A stretch of 64,000 nt of DNA, taken from Sphingopyxis sp. FD7. GTDB lineage: Bacteria; Pseudomonadota; Alphaproteobacteria; Sphingomonadales; Sphingomonadaceae. Shown piece by piece: positions 16,658-25,159 of the stretch. The notes under the pieces are model-generated. The model saw only the letters and a program-made list of their open reading frames with translations. It was not told the DNA's origin and made no database searches. The DNA is taken from contig NZ_AP017898.1 of assembly GCF_003609835.1 (NCBI RefSeq), forward strand, positions 2,604,001 through 2,668,000, read 5' to 3'. Within the stretch, counting starts at the first letter, position 1, and every line of letters begins with the position of its first letter. The position numbers and the translations under genes were made by a program.

Positions 16658-16878
16658 ATCTGGGGCTCCTCGGGTGGCTTTTGCAGCGCGCGATATGCGG
16701 CGACGGGCAAGCCGCCCACCCCCCAATTGTCCAGATCGACCTCGTCGATATTGACCACGGTGGTCGCGGGATTCTTGGCGAGCACGCGCTGGAGCAGGTC
16801 GGTCACCCCGGCGATCAGCTCGGCCTTCTGCGCGGGCGTCGCACCCTCGCGCGTGATGCGGATGTTGACATAGGGCAT
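16654..16878 (-). CDS. 4-oxalocrotonate tautomerase-family protein
   Basis: This 74-residue protein begins MPYVNIRITREGATPAQKAELIAG, so Pro1, the catalytic base of the family, is exposed after Met removal. The family helix (TDLLQRVLAKNPATTVVNIDEV) and the DNWGVGG region follow. It would isomerise keto-enol or dienol compounds, or dehalogenate. GGGAGAAT before the ATG at 16878 supports this start. The longer upstream frame is rejected because it overlaps the DUF1348 gene. Confidence 0.9.
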   Translation of the reverse strand: MPYVNIRITREGATPAQKAELIAGVTDLLQRVLAKNPATTVVNIDEVDLDNWGVGGLPVAAYRALQKPPEEPQI

Positions 16879-16891
16879 GATTATTCTCCCG

Positions 16892-17368
16892 TCAGAGTCC
16901 CAGGTCTTCCAGCTCCGGATGATCGTCGGGTCGGCGGTCACCCCGCCCGTCGCGCGGCCAGAGCAGCAGGCGGTCGGCGGCGGCGATCGCCACATCGTTG
17001 ATGCTTGCGATCCGTCGGCGCATCGTGCCGTCTTCGCAAAACTCCCAATTCTCGTTGCCATAGGACCGCCACCAGCGTCCTTCGGCATCGTGCCATTCAT
17101 AGGCGAATCGCACGGCGATGCGGTTGCCGGAAAAGGCCCACAGGCCCTTCACCAGCCGATAATCCCTTTCACGCCGCCATTTGTCGGTCAGAAAGTCGAC
17201 GATCGCGCTCTGCCCCGAAAGGAAGGTCGAGCGATTTCGCCACTCGCTGTCCGCGCTATAGGCCAGCGCGACGCGCGCAGGATCGCGGCTGTTCCAGGCG
17301 TCCTCGGCCAGACGAACCTTGCGCGCCGCGCCGGCGGCGTCGAAGGGCGGAAGCGGGGGTCGGGACAT
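16892..17368 (-). CDS. NTF2-like/SnoaL-like protein (DUF1348)
   Basis: The 158-residue protein has a cone-shaped NTF2-like fold pattern typical of DUF1348: [80 protein letters not shown] and [11 protein letters not shown]. The biochemical role of the family is unknown. Many relatives accompany stress or xenobiotic genes. It lies 13 bases upstream of the tautomerase gene. Confidence 0.88.
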   Translation of the reverse strand: MSRPPLPPFDAAGAARKVRLAEDAWNSRDPARVALAYSADSEWRNRSTFLSGQSAIVDFLTDKWRRERDYRLVKGLWAFSGNRIAVRFAYEWHDAEGRWWRSYGNENWEFCEDGTMRRRIASINDVAIAAADRLLLWPRDGRGDRRPDDHPELEDLGL

Positions 17369-17380
17369 GGGTGCGGCCTT

Positions 17381-17791
17381 TCAGGCAAAGGGGGTGGCAA
17401 ATTCGATGCGGATGCCGCCGGGCATCGCGCAGATGAAATGGTGCGTGGCCGCACCCTCGCGGATCGGTTCGGGGTCGAACTCGATCGTCACCCCGGGATA
17501 GCCCTGCACGCTTGCAAAGACGGCGCGCAGCGCGTCGAGATCGGCGACCGCGAGCGCGAGATGATGGAGGCCGATGTTGGCGCGGCGATCGAAGCGCGTC
17601 GCGCGTGCAGGGTCGGCGACTTGCCAAAGCGTGAGCAGCGTCGTGCCGTCGGACACGAAGATCGCGGGATAGTCGGGGCGTTCGGCGGCGACGGTAAAGC
17701 CGAGCGCATCGACGAAAAAGTCGCGCGCCTCGGCGACGTCGCGAACGGCGAGCCCGACATGGTGCGCGCCACGGGTCATGGCTGTGGTCAT
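17381..17791 (-). CDS. VOC-family protein (glyoxalase-like)
   Basis: This 136-residue single-module VOC protein has HHVGLAVRDVAEARDFFVDALGF at the start and HHLALAVADLDALRAVF and GGIRIEFATPF in the second half. Candidate metal ligands are His in HHVGL, His in HHLAL and Glu in IEFAT. I chose MTTAMTRG at 17791, with AAAGGA upstream. Next to a glutathione transferase and a tautomerase it could be a glyoxalase or an extradiol-type enzyme. The substrate is unknown. Confidence 0.87.
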   Translation of the reverse strand: MTTAMTRGAHHVGLAVRDVAEARDFFVDALGFTVAAERPDYPAIFVSDGTTLLTLWQVADPARATRFDRRANIGLHHLALAVADLDALRAVFASVQGYPGVTIEFDPEPIREGAATHHFICAMPGGIRIEFATPFA

Positions 17792-17896
17792 CGATGATCC
17801 TTTCCTGGTCAAAAATCCGTCGGCAGGGCAGCCCGGCTGCGCGGCCGATGTCGCGCGGCGTGGGGCGCGGAGGCGTCACCCCTCCTCGTCATGGTC

Positions 17897-18499
17897 TCAC
17901 GACGCAGCCGGCCAGCCTGGCATCGCCGGAAAGCCGGGCAGCGCGGCGATGCGGCGCGTCCAGTCGCGGATGCGCGGCCATCGGTCCAGGTCGATCCCGC
18001 CGTCGGGCGCGAGCGCGAGATAGGGGCTGGCGGCGATGTCGGCGATCGTCAGCCGGTCGCCGACGAGCCAGTCGCGCGCCGCCAGATGCGCCTCGACGAC
18101 CGACAGGATGCGATCGGTGACCGCCGCGGCGCGTTCGCGGTCGATCGACCAGTCGAACAGCCGCTCGGCGCGCAGCAGCGCGGGGCCGTTGAAAATCTCG
18201 TTCGCCGCGTGCGACAGCCAGACCATGATCGCACCACGTTCTTCGGGGGTGCGCCCGTCCCAGTCACCGGGGCGGTGGCGCGCGGCGAGATAGGCGAGGA
18301 TCGCCTGGCTGTCGCGCAGGACGAAATCGCCTTCGACAAGGACGGGGATCTGCGCCATCGGGTTGAGCGCGCGAAAGGCATCGGTTCGCCGCGCCGCGGC
18401 GTCGGTGGCCTGCTCCTCCCATGCAAGTCCCAGAAAGGCGAGCGCGATGCGCACCTTGTGCGCATTGCCCGACATCGCCGAGCCGTAAAGGCGGATCAT
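17897..18499 (-). CDS. Glutathione S-transferase family protein
   Basis: The 200-residue protein has an N-terminal thioredoxin-like domain starting MIRLYGSAMSGNAHKVRIAL, with NPMAQIPVLVEGD (cis-Pro loop) and LRDSQAILAYLA. The C-terminal helical domain has WLVGDRLTIADIAASPYLAL. It should conjugate glutathione to electrophiles, or act as an isomerase or dehalogenase. A Ser or Tyr in the YGSAMSG segment is the likely catalytic residue. It is four bases after the PNPOx-like gene. Confidence 0.92.
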   Translation of the reverse strand: MIRLYGSAMSGNAHKVRIALAFLGLAWEEQATDAAARRTDAFRALNPMAQIPVLVEGDFVLRDSQAILAYLAARHRPGDWDGRTPEERGAIMVWLSHAANEIFNGPALLRAERLFDWSIDRERAAAVTDRILSVVEAHLAARDWLVGDRLTIADIAASPYLALAPDGGIDLDRWPRIRDWTRRIAALPGFPAMPGWPAAS

Positions 18500-18503
18500 C
18501 TCC

Positions 18504-19130
18504 TCAGCCCCCCCTGGTTTCGGCGCGCAGGGCGGCCAGCTCGGCGCGCAGTTGGTTGAGTTCGGCCGCCATCGGGCGGATCGCGGCCGAAATCTCGGCC
18601 TCGGTGAAGCGCGGCGTGATATGCTGCGAGCAGTTCCACTCCCAGCCGATCACGTCGATGAAGAAGGCGCGCTCGGGCGTCGCGCGATACCCTTCGGGCA
18701 TCAACGCGGTGACTGCGGCAGGATCGTCGGCGATCTCGACGATGCTCGCATGGCCGATCAGTTTCAGCCGGTCGCGGTTCGGATAGTCCATCAGGAACAG
18801 CGAGACGCGGTCGTTGCCCGTCAGGTTCGCGGTGCTGATATATTGCTTGTTGCCGCGATAATCCGCGAAACCGATGCGGTTGCCCGATATGTGCCGCAGG
18901 AAACCTGCGGGGCCGCCGCGGTGCTGCATATAGGGCCAGCCCTCGGCGTTGACGCTTGCCATATAGAAGCTGTCACGCTGCGCGATGAAACCCAGTTCCT
19001 TTGCCGTCAGCGCGTCGGGCGTGCCGTCGGCGCCCGCGTCCATCTTCAGATAGGACGCGCGCGAACCATGCCGTTCCTGCGCGGCCATGACCGCCTCGTC
19101 GAACAGCGTGTGGCGGTAGTTGCGTGCCAT
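18504..19130 (-). CDS. Pyridoxamine-5'-phosphate-oxidase-like flavin/nitroreductase-fold protein
   Basis: The 208-residue protein has the split-barrel FMN-binding fold: FIAQRDSFYMASVNAEGWPYMQHRGGPAGFLRHI, GNRIGFADYRGNKQYISTANLTGNDRVSLFLMDYP and RLKLIGHASIV. A C-terminal helix, LNQLRAELAALRAE, looks like a short coiled coil. The family uses FMN, F420 or heme. The exact reaction is unknown. I chose the ATG at 19130 because GGAGG lies nearby. It is first in the operon, divergent from a LysR regulator 147 bases away. Confidence 0.85.
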   Translation of the reverse strand: MARNYRHTLFDEAVMAAQERHGSRASYLKMDAGADGTPDALTAKELGFIAQRDSFYMASVNAEGWPYMQHRGGPAGFLRHISGNRIGFADYRGNKQYISTANLTGNDRVSLFLMDYPNRDRLKLIGHASIVEIADDPAAVTALMPEGYRATPERAFFIDVIGWEWNCSQHITPRFTEAEISAAIRPMAAELNQLRAELAALRAETRGG

Positions 19131-19256
19131 CGTCCTGCTTTCCTCCGGTGGAGCGAACGGAGGCCTTTCGGGAGAGAGGGGGGGACCACCTCCGTTCGCA
19201 GCGCCGATGTAGGACATTGCGACATGCGTGATAATCAGCGACTATCGAACATCTTA

Positions 19257-19273
19257 ATTCCATAATATGGAAT
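19257..19273. promoter_or_regulatory. Palindromic LysR-type operator
   Basis: ATTCCATAATATGGAAT is a perfect 17-base palindrome around a central A. It contains the LysR T-N11-A motif and ends four bases before the LysR ATG. It is in an AT-rich island within the divergent promoter region and probably mediates autorepression and control of the PNPOx-led operon. Confidence 0.7.
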
Positions 19274-19277
19274 AATC

Positions 19278-20168
19278 ATGGATCGTCTGCTCACGCTGGA
19301 AATGTTCGTCGCGGTGGCGGACGAGGGCGGTTTTGCCGCCGCGGCGCGCAAGCTCGGCAGTTCGCCGCCCGCGGTGACGCGCGGAATCGCGGCGCTCGAG
19401 GCGCGGCTCGGCACCGCACTCTTCCACCGCTCGACGCGCGCGGTGGCGCTGACCGACGCCGGGGCGGCCTTTCTGGGCGAAGCGCGGCGCATCCTCGCCG
19501 ACCTTGCGGGCGCCGAACGCGCGCTTCGCGGCGCCGCGGCGGTGCCGCGCGGCCAGCTTCATCTGACTGCGCCGGTCATGTTCGGGCGGCTGCATGTGCT
19601 CCCCGTGGTTGACGCGATGCTGGCCGAGCACCGCGAGCTCGGCGTGCGGATGATGCTGATCGACCGCAATGTCCGCATCGTCGAGGAAGGTATCGATGTC
19701 GCGGTGCGGATCGGCGCGCTCACCGATTCGGGGCTGAAGGCGGTGCGGATCGGCCGGGTGCGTCAGATGCTCGTCGCGAGCCCCGCCTATCTCGCGCGCC
19801 GCGGCGCGCCGCATCGCGTGGCCGACCTCAAGGGGCATGATCTGATCGGTACGATGGGGCCGCGCTGGACGAGCGAATGGCAGTTTGCGCGCACCCGCTG
19901 GCGCCTGCCCGCGCCGCCCCGGCTGACCGTCAACACTGTCGACGGCGTGCTCGCGGCAGCCGAAGCGGGATTGGGGATTGCGAATCTTTTATCCTATCAG
20001 CTTGCCGAAGCGATCGACGCGGGGCGGCTGATCGCGCTGCTGGAGCAGGATCAACCGCCCGCGCTGCCCGTCCACCTGCTGTTCGAGCCGTCGCGCGCGG
20101 CGCTGCCCGCGGTCCGGCTGTTCGTCGAGGCGATGCAGGCGCGGATGCGCATGGCGGGACTGGGATGA
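19278..20168 (+). CDS. LysR-family transcriptional regulator
   Basis: The 296-residue regulator has the N-terminal helix-turn-helix MDRLLTLEMFVAVADEGGF, AAARKLGSSPPAVTRGIAAL and LFHRSTRAVALTDAG. A LysR substrate domain (about residues 90-290) includes GQLHLTAPVMFGRLHVLP and VRIGALTDSGLKAVRIG. The pattern resembles the CrgA/aldehyde-stress group. It is divergent from the six-gene operon with PNPOx, GST, VOC, DUF1348, tautomerase and DMT genes, and very likely regulates it. The inducer is unknown. Confidence 0.95.
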   Translation: MDRLLTLEMFVAVADEGGFAAAARKLGSSPPAVTRGIAALEARLGTALFHRSTRAVALTDAGAAFLGEARRILADLAGAERALRGAAAVPRGQLHLTAPVMFGRLHVLPVVDAMLAEHRELGVRMMLIDRNVRIVEEGIDVAVRIGALTDSGLKAVRIGRVRQMLVASPAYLARRGAPHRVADLKGHDLIGTMGPRWTSEWQFARTRWRLPAPPRLTVNTVDGVLAAAEAGLGIANLLSYQLAEAIDAGRLIALLEQDQPPALPVHLLFEPSRAALPAVRLFVEAMQARMRMAGLG

Positions 20169-20212
20169 AGGGGGAAGCGTTGGGCCGGGAAGCGAACCTT
20201 CGTCTTACTGTT

Positions 20213-20297
20213 GTACCCCGGCGAAAGCCGGGGTCCAGGGCGCCCAGGAGCAGGCGTTGGCTTATCCCGCTCTGGACCCCGGCTTTCGCCGGGGTAC
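20213..20297. repeat. Intergenic inverted repeat (GTACCCCGGCGAAAGCCGGG type)
   Basis: Perfect 26-base arms (20213-20238 and 20272-20297) flank a 33-base loop. It sits between the convergent LysR and MipA-type genes and may terminate both. The same family is seen at 2745-2822 and in ileS at 27049-27127. Confidence 0.85.
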
Positions 20298-20319
20298 GGC
20301 GCCTATCGCCCGCAACCTC

Positions 20320-21330
20320 TCAGAACTGATATGCCAACCCGCCGCCGAACAGCCATTGGTCCGCGTCGCCGATGTCGGCAACGATCGGCGAGCGGGCGAA
20401 GCGTTGGCCGAGACGGCCATATTGCGCGCCGCCGAGCAGGACAAAACCTTTGCGCAGATCGCCCGACAGCGCATAGGCGCCCGCGATCCCGAGCGTATAT
20501 TTGCCTGCGGTCGCCCTTTTCCCCGCGCCGTCATAGACGGGCAGTCCGCTCGCCGCGCTGCCCGCGGGGTCGATGTCATAATAATAGCGGCCGAAACCCT
20601 TGCCGTAAAAATTGACCGACGCCGACACGCCGACATAGGCGCGCTTTGACAAGGGGGTGCCGTAATCGATCGTCGGCGAGGCGGCCCAGCTGCCGTGGCG
20701 GCCCGAGACATCCTTGAGCGCGACGACACGAAAGGCGACCTGATCATAGGCGCTGGTGATGACGCCGGTGTGCGAAATCCCCGCGAACAGCCCGGCTTCG
20801 ACCGCTATCTTGCGCTTGCCGAGCGCCGCGACCTGCGGATCGTCGATCTTGCCGGTGCGGTCACTGCGCAGGCTGATGATCGGACCGAACTTGAAATCGG
20901 TCTTCTGCCCGCGGCGCTGGCGGATCAGGTCGACCTGAAAATTGGTGCCGCGCGTCGAGAAGGAATAGCCGCTGATCCGGCCGCGCAGATAAATGGCGGG
21001 GACGAGGCGGCGATCGTCGGCGCCATTATATTCGGGGGTGCTGAGCACGCCCGCGGCGACCGCGAAATAGTCGCGCGACCAGGTGCGTTCGGGATCGTCG
21101 TCGTCGGGCCGCGCCGCGGGCAACAGGATATTGTCGTCAATATCGCTATCCTGAAGGTAGCGCGGCGCATCGTCGGACCTGTGCGGGACGGCGATACCGC
21201 CCTCCTCCGCAAGATCGGCGGGCGGCGAGGCTTCTTCGGCAGCTGCCGGAGTGATCGCCAGCGCCGCGGCGGCAAACAGGATCAGCTCTCGCGCGGGATG
21301 GCGGAGTCGCGTCGAACGGGGCGTGGACAT
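20320..21330 (-). CDS. MipA/OmpV-family outer-membrane protein
   Basis: The 336-residue precursor has a signal peptide (LILFAAAALAITPAAAEE), an acidic linker (residues about 35-85) and a beta-barrel beginning FAVAAGVLSTPEYNGADDRRLVP. The barrel ends in FGGGLAYQF, with the C-terminal Phe of outer-membrane proteins. MipA scaffolds murein enzymes in E. coli, but many relatives are of unknown function. It is a single gene with no clear partner. Confidence 0.9.
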   Translation of the reverse strand: MSTPRSTRLRHPARELILFAAAALAITPAAAEEASPPADLAEEGGIAVPHRSDDAPRYLQDSDIDDNILLPAARPDDDDPERTWSRDYFAVAAGVLSTPEYNGADDRRLVPAIYLRGRISGYSFSTRGTNFQVDLIRQRRGQKTDFKFGPIISLRSDRTGKIDDPQVAALGKRKIAVEAGLFAGISHTGVITSAYDQVAFRVVALKDVSGRHGSWAASPTIDYGTPLSKRAYVGVSASVNFYGKGFGRYYYDIDPAGSAASGLPVYDGAGKRATAGKYTLGIAGAYALSGDLRKGFVLLGGAQYGRLGQRFARSPIVADIGDADQWLFGGGLAYQF

Positions 21331-21503
21331 GCGTTGGTCATTCCTATGCTCTTGCCCCTCTTGCCAAGCGTGTAAGTAAAGCGCGCGCTATTGCAACGAC
21401 TTCGTCTTGCGATGGGGCGATTTTGCTTCCATGCGTCTTTCATGCACCGCTTCGCCACCGCCGCTTTCCCTGTCCTTCGCGTCCGCTTCGTGTCGCCGCG
21501 CGG

Positions 21504-21743
21504 ATGAGCCGCGTGGCGCGCCTTGTCGGCTATGCGCTGATGGCCGCCGCGGCGCTGCTGGCACTGGCGATGCGGCGCGGAACGGTCGAAAGCGTCGGCC
21601 CCTTCCCCGTCGCCGCGATCGCGCTGCTCGTCGGCATGGTGGGGGTGATGCTGGTGTTCACCGACCTGATGGTGCGCGGGCTTTATGCCCAGCTGGATGC
21701 TGCGAAACGGCGCGAGCGCGAGTCCGACCGGAGGGACGAGTGA
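21504..21743 (+). CDS. Small membrane protein upstream of dxs
   Basis: The 79-residue protein has two hydrophobic helices ([19 protein letters not shown] and [24 protein letters not shown]) and a charged tail ([12 protein letters not shown]). I chose MSRVARLVG at 21504 as the start. Family unknown. It precedes dxs by 46 bases in the same direction, so it may be co-transcribed. Confidence 0.6.
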   Translation: MSRVARLVGYALMAAAALLALAMRRGTVESVGPFPVAAIALLVGMVGVMLVFTDLMVRGLYAQLDAAKRRERESDRRDE

Positions 21744-21789
21744 ACCCTTTTCGTTCGACACCCCATGCGCTTGGCAGTATGACCGCGCG

Positions 21790-23718
21790 ATGACCGACCG
21801 TCCGCATACGCCGCTGCTCGACACGGTGGATGTCCCCGCCGACCTCCGCAAGCTGAAGCCCGAAGATCTCCGTCAGTTCGCCGACGAGCTGCGCGCCGAG
21901 ATGATTTCCGCCGTCGGGATGACGGGCGGGCATCTGGGATCGGGGCTCGGCGTCGTCGAACTGACGACCGCGATCCACTATGTATTCGACACGCCGCGCG
22001 ACAAGCTGGTGTGGGACGTCGGCCACCAATGCTATCCGCACAAGATCATCACCGGGCGCCGCGACCGGATTCGCACGTTGCGCCAGGGCGGCGGCCTGTC
22101 GGGCTTCACCAAGCGCAGCGAGAGCGAATATGACCCGTTCGGCGCGGCGCATTCGTCGACGTCGATCAGCGCGGCGCTGGGCTTTGCGATCGCCAACAAG
22201 CTGAACGACCAGCCCGGCCGCGCGATCGCGGTCATCGGCGACGGGTCGATGTCGGCGGGCATGGCCTATGAGGCGATGAACAACGCCAAACAGGCGGGCA
22301 ACCGGCTGATCGTCATTCTGAACGACAATGACATGTCGATCGCGCCGCCGGTTGGGGGGCTTTCGGCCTATCTCGCCAGGCTCGTGTCGTCGCGCCCGTT
22401 CCTCGAGCTGCGCGAGATCGCGCGGCGCTTTGCGCGCAAGCTGCCCGAGCCGCTGCACAAGGCGGCGAAAAAGACCGACGAATATGCCCGCGGCATGGCG
22501 ATGGGCGGCACCTTGTTCGAGGAGCTGGGCTTTTATTATGTCGGGCCGATCGACGGGCATAATCTCGACCATCTGATCCCCGTGCTCGAAAATGTCCGCG
22601 ACAGCGAGCATGGCCCGGTGCTGATCCACGCGGTGACCAAGAAGGGCAAGGGCTATGCCCCCGCCGAAGCCGCCGCCGACAAATATCATGGCGTCCAGAA
22701 GTTCGACGTCATCACCGGCGAACAGGCGAAGGCGCCGCCGGGACCGCCCGCCTATCAGAATGTCTTCGGCGAAACGCTCGCGAAGCTCGCCGAAACCGAC
22801 AAGCGCATCGTCGCGATCACCGCGGCGATGCCGTCGGGCACCGGCGTCGACAAGTTCGCGAAGGCGCATCCCGACCGCAGCTTCGACGTCGGCATCGCCG
22901 AACAACATGCGGTCACCTTTGCCGCGGGACTGGCGGCGCAGGGGATGCGGCCGTTCGCGGCGATCTATTCGACCTTTCTCCAGCGCGCCTATGATCAGGT
23001 CGTGCATGACGTGGCGATCCAGAATCTGCCCGTGCGTTTCGCGATCGACCGCGCGGGGCTGGTCGGCGCCGACGGGTCGACGCACGCAGGCTCGTTCGAC
23101 ATCACCTATCTCGCGACCCTGCCCAATATGATCGTGATGGCGGCGGCCGACGAGGCCGAGCTGGTCCATATGACCTATACCGCCGCCGAACATGACGACG
23201 GCCCGATCGCCTTCCGCTATCCGCGCGGCAATGGCACCGGGGTTGCCTTGCCCGAGGTTCCGATGAAGCTGGAGATCGGCAAGGGCCGTATCGTGCGCGA
23301 AGGCAAGACGGTAGCGATCCTGTCGCTCGGCACGCGATTGGCGGAGGCGCTCAAGGCCGCCGACACTTTGGAAGCGCGTGGGCTGTCCACCAGCGTCATC
23401 GACCTGCGTTTCGCCAAGCCGCTCGACGTGGACCTGATCCGCCGGACGCTCGCGAACCACGAAGTGTGCGTGACGATCGAGGAAGGCAGCATCGGCGGGC
23501 TCGGCGCGCATGTGCTGACGCTCGCGAGCGACGAGGGGCTGATCGACGCGGGGCTGAAACTGCGCACGATGCGCCTGCCCGATGTCTTCCAGGACCAGGA
23601 CAAGCCCGAACTGCAATATGACGCGGCGGGGCTCAACGCGCCGCAGATCGTGGATACGGTGCTGAAAGCGCTGCGGCATAACAGCGCGGGGGTCGAGGAA
23701 GCGGGCGCGCGGGCTTAG
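21790..23718 (+). CDS. dxs: 1-deoxy-D-xylulose-5-phosphate synthase
   Basis: The 642-residue thiamine-diphosphate enzyme condenses pyruvate and glyceraldehyde 3-phosphate, the first step of the MEP isoprenoid pathway. That pathway feeds carotenoids, quinones and hopanoids. The first half has [33 protein letters not shown] and the cofactor motif [16 protein letters not shown] (about residue 150). The second half has the transketolase-like [18 protein letters not shown] and [19 protein letters not shown]. Length is normal. I chose [13 protein letters not shown]. The SD is weak, and an alternative in-frame start lies 105 bases upstream. Confidence 0.97.
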   Translation: MTDRPHTPLLDTVDVPADLRKLKPEDLRQFADELRAEMISAVGMTGGHLGSGLGVVELTTAIHYVFDTPRDKLVWDVGHQCYPHKIITGRRDRIRTLRQGGGLSGFTKRSESEYDPFGAAHSSTSISAALGFAIANKLNDQPGRAIAVIGDGSMSAGMAYEAMNNAKQAGNRLIVILNDNDMSIAPPVGGLSAYLARLVSSRPFLELREIARRFARKLPEPLHKAAKKTDEYARGMAMGGTLFEELGFYYVGPIDGHNLDHLIPVLENVRDSEHGPVLIHAVTKKGKGYAPAEAAADKYHGVQKFDVITGEQAKAPPGPPAYQNVFGETLAKLAETDKRIVAITAAMPSGTGVDKFAKAHPDRSFDVGIAEQHAVTFAAGLAAQGMRPFAAIYSTFLQRAYDQVVHDVAIQNLPVRFAIDRAGLVGADGSTHAGSFDITYLATLPNMIVMAAADEAELVHMTYTAAEHDDGPIAFRYPRGNGTGVALPEVPMKLEIGKGRIVREGKTVAILSLGTRLAEALKAADTLEARGLSTSVIDLRFAKPLDVDLIRRTLANHEVCVTIEEGSIGGLGAHVLTLASDEGLIDAGLKLRTMRLPDVFQDQDKPELQYDAAGLNAPQIVDTVLKALRHNSAGVEEAGARA

Positions 23719-23751
23719 AGCGTCGTGCGCTAAATCGGCGACACTTCAATT

Positions 23752-23833
23752 CCGTTCGTGTCGAGCGAAGTCGAGACACCCATCGACGTTGCGCGATGCC
23801 GAGGGGTGTCTCGACTTCGCTCGACACGAACGG
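23752..23833. repeat. Intergenic inverted repeat (TTCGTGTCGAGCGAAGTCGA type)
   Basis: Perfect 30-base arms (23752-23781 and 23804-23833) surround a 22-base loop. It lies between the convergent dxs and toxin genes and may terminate both. Confidence 0.85.
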
Positions 23834-23842
23834 GAAGATGGC

Positions 23843-24127
23843 TCAGATTAAACGCGCGCTGCTCTGGCGGTAAACCTCGCGTCGATGGCCGATGGTGATC
23901 AATATAATCACCATTGTGCCATCCTCGATCTTTGCGATCACCCGATAATTGCCGATGCGGTAGCGCCAATGTCCCGCGTAATCACCAACCAGTGCATGAC
24001 CGCGCTGACGGGGGTCATCCAACTGTGCAACATCAATCATCGTCCGCGTGATGCGATCCGCCTGCTTGATGTCGATCTTGCGAAGCTGCTTACGCGCCTG
24101 GTCCGAAACCTCAAGCGTCCAGCCCAA
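23843..24127 (-). CDS. RelE/ParE-superfamily toxin
   Basis: The 94-residue protein has the RelE fold: MGWTLEVSDQARKQLRKIDIKQADRITRTM, then PRQRGHALVGDYAGHWRYRIGNYRVIAKIEDG and ILITIGHRREVYR. Basic residues and the terminal HRREVYR tyrosine match ribosome-dependent mRNA interferases of the RelE type. The gene overlaps the antitoxin gene by 17 bases and is downstream of it, the usual antitoxin-first order. Confidence 0.93.
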   Translation of the reverse strand: MGWTLEVSDQARKQLRKIDIKQADRITRTMIDVAQLDDPRQRGHALVGDYAGHWRYRIGNYRVIAKIEDGTMVIILITIGHRREVYRQSSARLI

Positions 24128-24329
24128 GTTCCCGCCTTACCTGTTCGATCGAGACATTCTTGCTTGGATCATAATCGGCCAAAGCTTCTTCGAGTAGCGC
24201 TATGTCTTCGAGATCGTCGATATATTCCTCGATCGCTTTGCGGGCGAGAGCGGTTTTTGTCCGGCCAGACCGCTTCGCGGCACTTGCGAGCCGATCTTCC
24301 AATTCCTTGTCGAGGCGGATGGCGAGCAT
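24111..24329 (-). CDS. Ribbon-helix-helix antitoxin (RelB-like/CopG type)
   Basis: The 72-residue protein has a short beta strand and two helices (LAIRLDKELEDRLASAAKRSGRTKTALARKAIEEYI), as in ribbon-helix-helix antitoxins. An acidic C-terminal tail (DYDPSKNVSIEQVRRELGLDA) wraps the toxin. AAGGAG precedes the ATG. A clean operator palindrome overlaps the promoter, consistent with autorepression by the complex. Confidence 0.92.
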   Translation of the reverse strand: MLAIRLDKELEDRLASAAKRSGRTKTALARKAIEEYIDDLEDIALLEEALADYDPSKNVSIEQVRRELGLDA

Positions 24330-24342
24330 CAGGATTCTCCTT

Positions 24343-24360
24343 TGCTATACAAGTATAGCA
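24343..24360 (-). promoter_or_regulatory. Toxin-antitoxin promoter and operator
   Basis: TGCTATAC and GTATAGCA are eight-base inverted arms with a two-base spacer. On the minus strand the sequence contains TATACT as a probable -10 box, with TTGCCG about 15 bases upstream as a weak -35. AAGGAG and the antitoxin ATG follow at once, so the operator lies over the promoter. Confidence 0.7.
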
Positions 24361-24644
24361 TTTTAAATCGGCCGGCAAGGATAGCGATTGAGCAATGAAC
24401 CCATAGTGGACAATGCGGTCAGCGCGATGAATGATTGTCAGAACATGGGGGCGCCAATGGATTTCCTGAAACCCATCCGGTCGCTCGACGTGGCGCCCCA
24501 CGAAGGCATGTCGTCACTGGCCCCTTATCCCGCACCTTATGGCGCGGACGGCTTCGCGCGACGGGTCGGCCACATGCGCCGCCCCGATCGCGGCGCAGGA
24601 GAGGCAGGTGGCCGCTTCCAGCGCCGCGGCGCCTCGCGCCGCTG
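24361..24644. other. Intergenic region, no supported gene
   Basis: A plus-strand frame starts at 24388 but runs into the thioesterase gene antisense and shows no domain. Codons in 24450-24560 look somewhat protein-like (FLKPIRSLDVAPHEG, SLAPYPAPYGADGFARR), so a decayed gene fragment is possible. No promoter or repeat was recognised. Confidence 0.4.
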
Positions 24645-25079
24645 TTACCCCACCGGGACGATCGTTGCCTGTGCGATCGCGCAGCGGCGCGGTTCTTCGT
24701 CGCCCCCTTCGGCCCAGACGTCGGCGCGGACGATCGCCTGGCGTTTGCCCGCCTTGACCACGCTGCCCTTCGCGCGCAGGTGACTGCCCTTCGCGGGGGC
24801 GAGGAAATTGATCGTGTAGCTGCCGGTGACGACGTCGCCGATCACGCTCGACGCCGCCCAGGCGCAGGCGTTGTCGGCCATCAGCCCGACGATCGCGCCA
24901 TGGGCATAGCCGTGATGCTGGGTCATGTCGGGGCGCAGCGCGAGCAGCAGTTCGGCCTCGCCCTCGAAACAGCGGATCGGCTCGACGCCGAGAAAGGCGG
25001 TGAAGCCCGACGCATCGACCGCGACGCTTTTCATATAGGCGACGGCTTCGTTGTTGCTGGCAAATCGGTGTCCGCGCAT
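24645..25079 (-). CDS. PaaI-family thioesterase
   Basis: The 144-residue hotdog-fold protein has the family core HHGYAHGAIVGLMADNACAWAA, followed by TGSYTINFLAPAKGSHLRAKG and RQAIVRADVW. It should hydrolyse acyl- or aryl-CoA esters. The Asp in MADNA is the probable catalytic acid. It is divergent from an HxlR regulator, with an unusual pair of inverted repeats between them. Confidence 0.9.
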   Translation of the reverse strand: MRGHRFASNNEAVAYMKSVAVDASGFTAFLGVEPIRCFEGEAELLLALRPDMTQHHGYAHGAIVGLMADNACAWAASSVIGDVVTGSYTINFLAPAKGSHLRAKGSVVKAGKRQAIVRADVWAEGGDEEPRRCAIAQATIVPVG

Positions 25080-25096
25080 CGGGGAGAATCCTGTTT

Positions 25097-25158
25097 AGTC
25101 TGGATTGCAGACCTTATCGCCGCTTGCGCGCGGCGGCGTCAAGTCTTAAATCCAGACT
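25097..25158. promoter_or_regulatory. Divergent operator with 10-base inverted half-sites
   Basis: AGTCTGGATT (25097-25106) and AATCCAGACT (25149-25158) are exact inverted copies, 42 bases apart. Each copy also contains a local dyad (GTCTG/CAGAC at 25098-25112, AGTCT/AGACT at 25142-25158). They flank the thioesterase/HxlR intergenic region and sit over both starts. They are probably HxlR binding sites. Confidence 0.6.
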
Positions 25159-25159
25159 T

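Noticed and set aside
21658..23679. 673-residue antisense frame opposite dxs
   Set aside because: Arg/Asp/Glu-rich without motifs; dxs is unambiguous on the other strand.
24388..24783. 131-residue plus-strand frame
   Set aside because: It runs antisense to the thioesterase gene and has no SD. The first 60 codons look weakly protein-like but no family is recognised.
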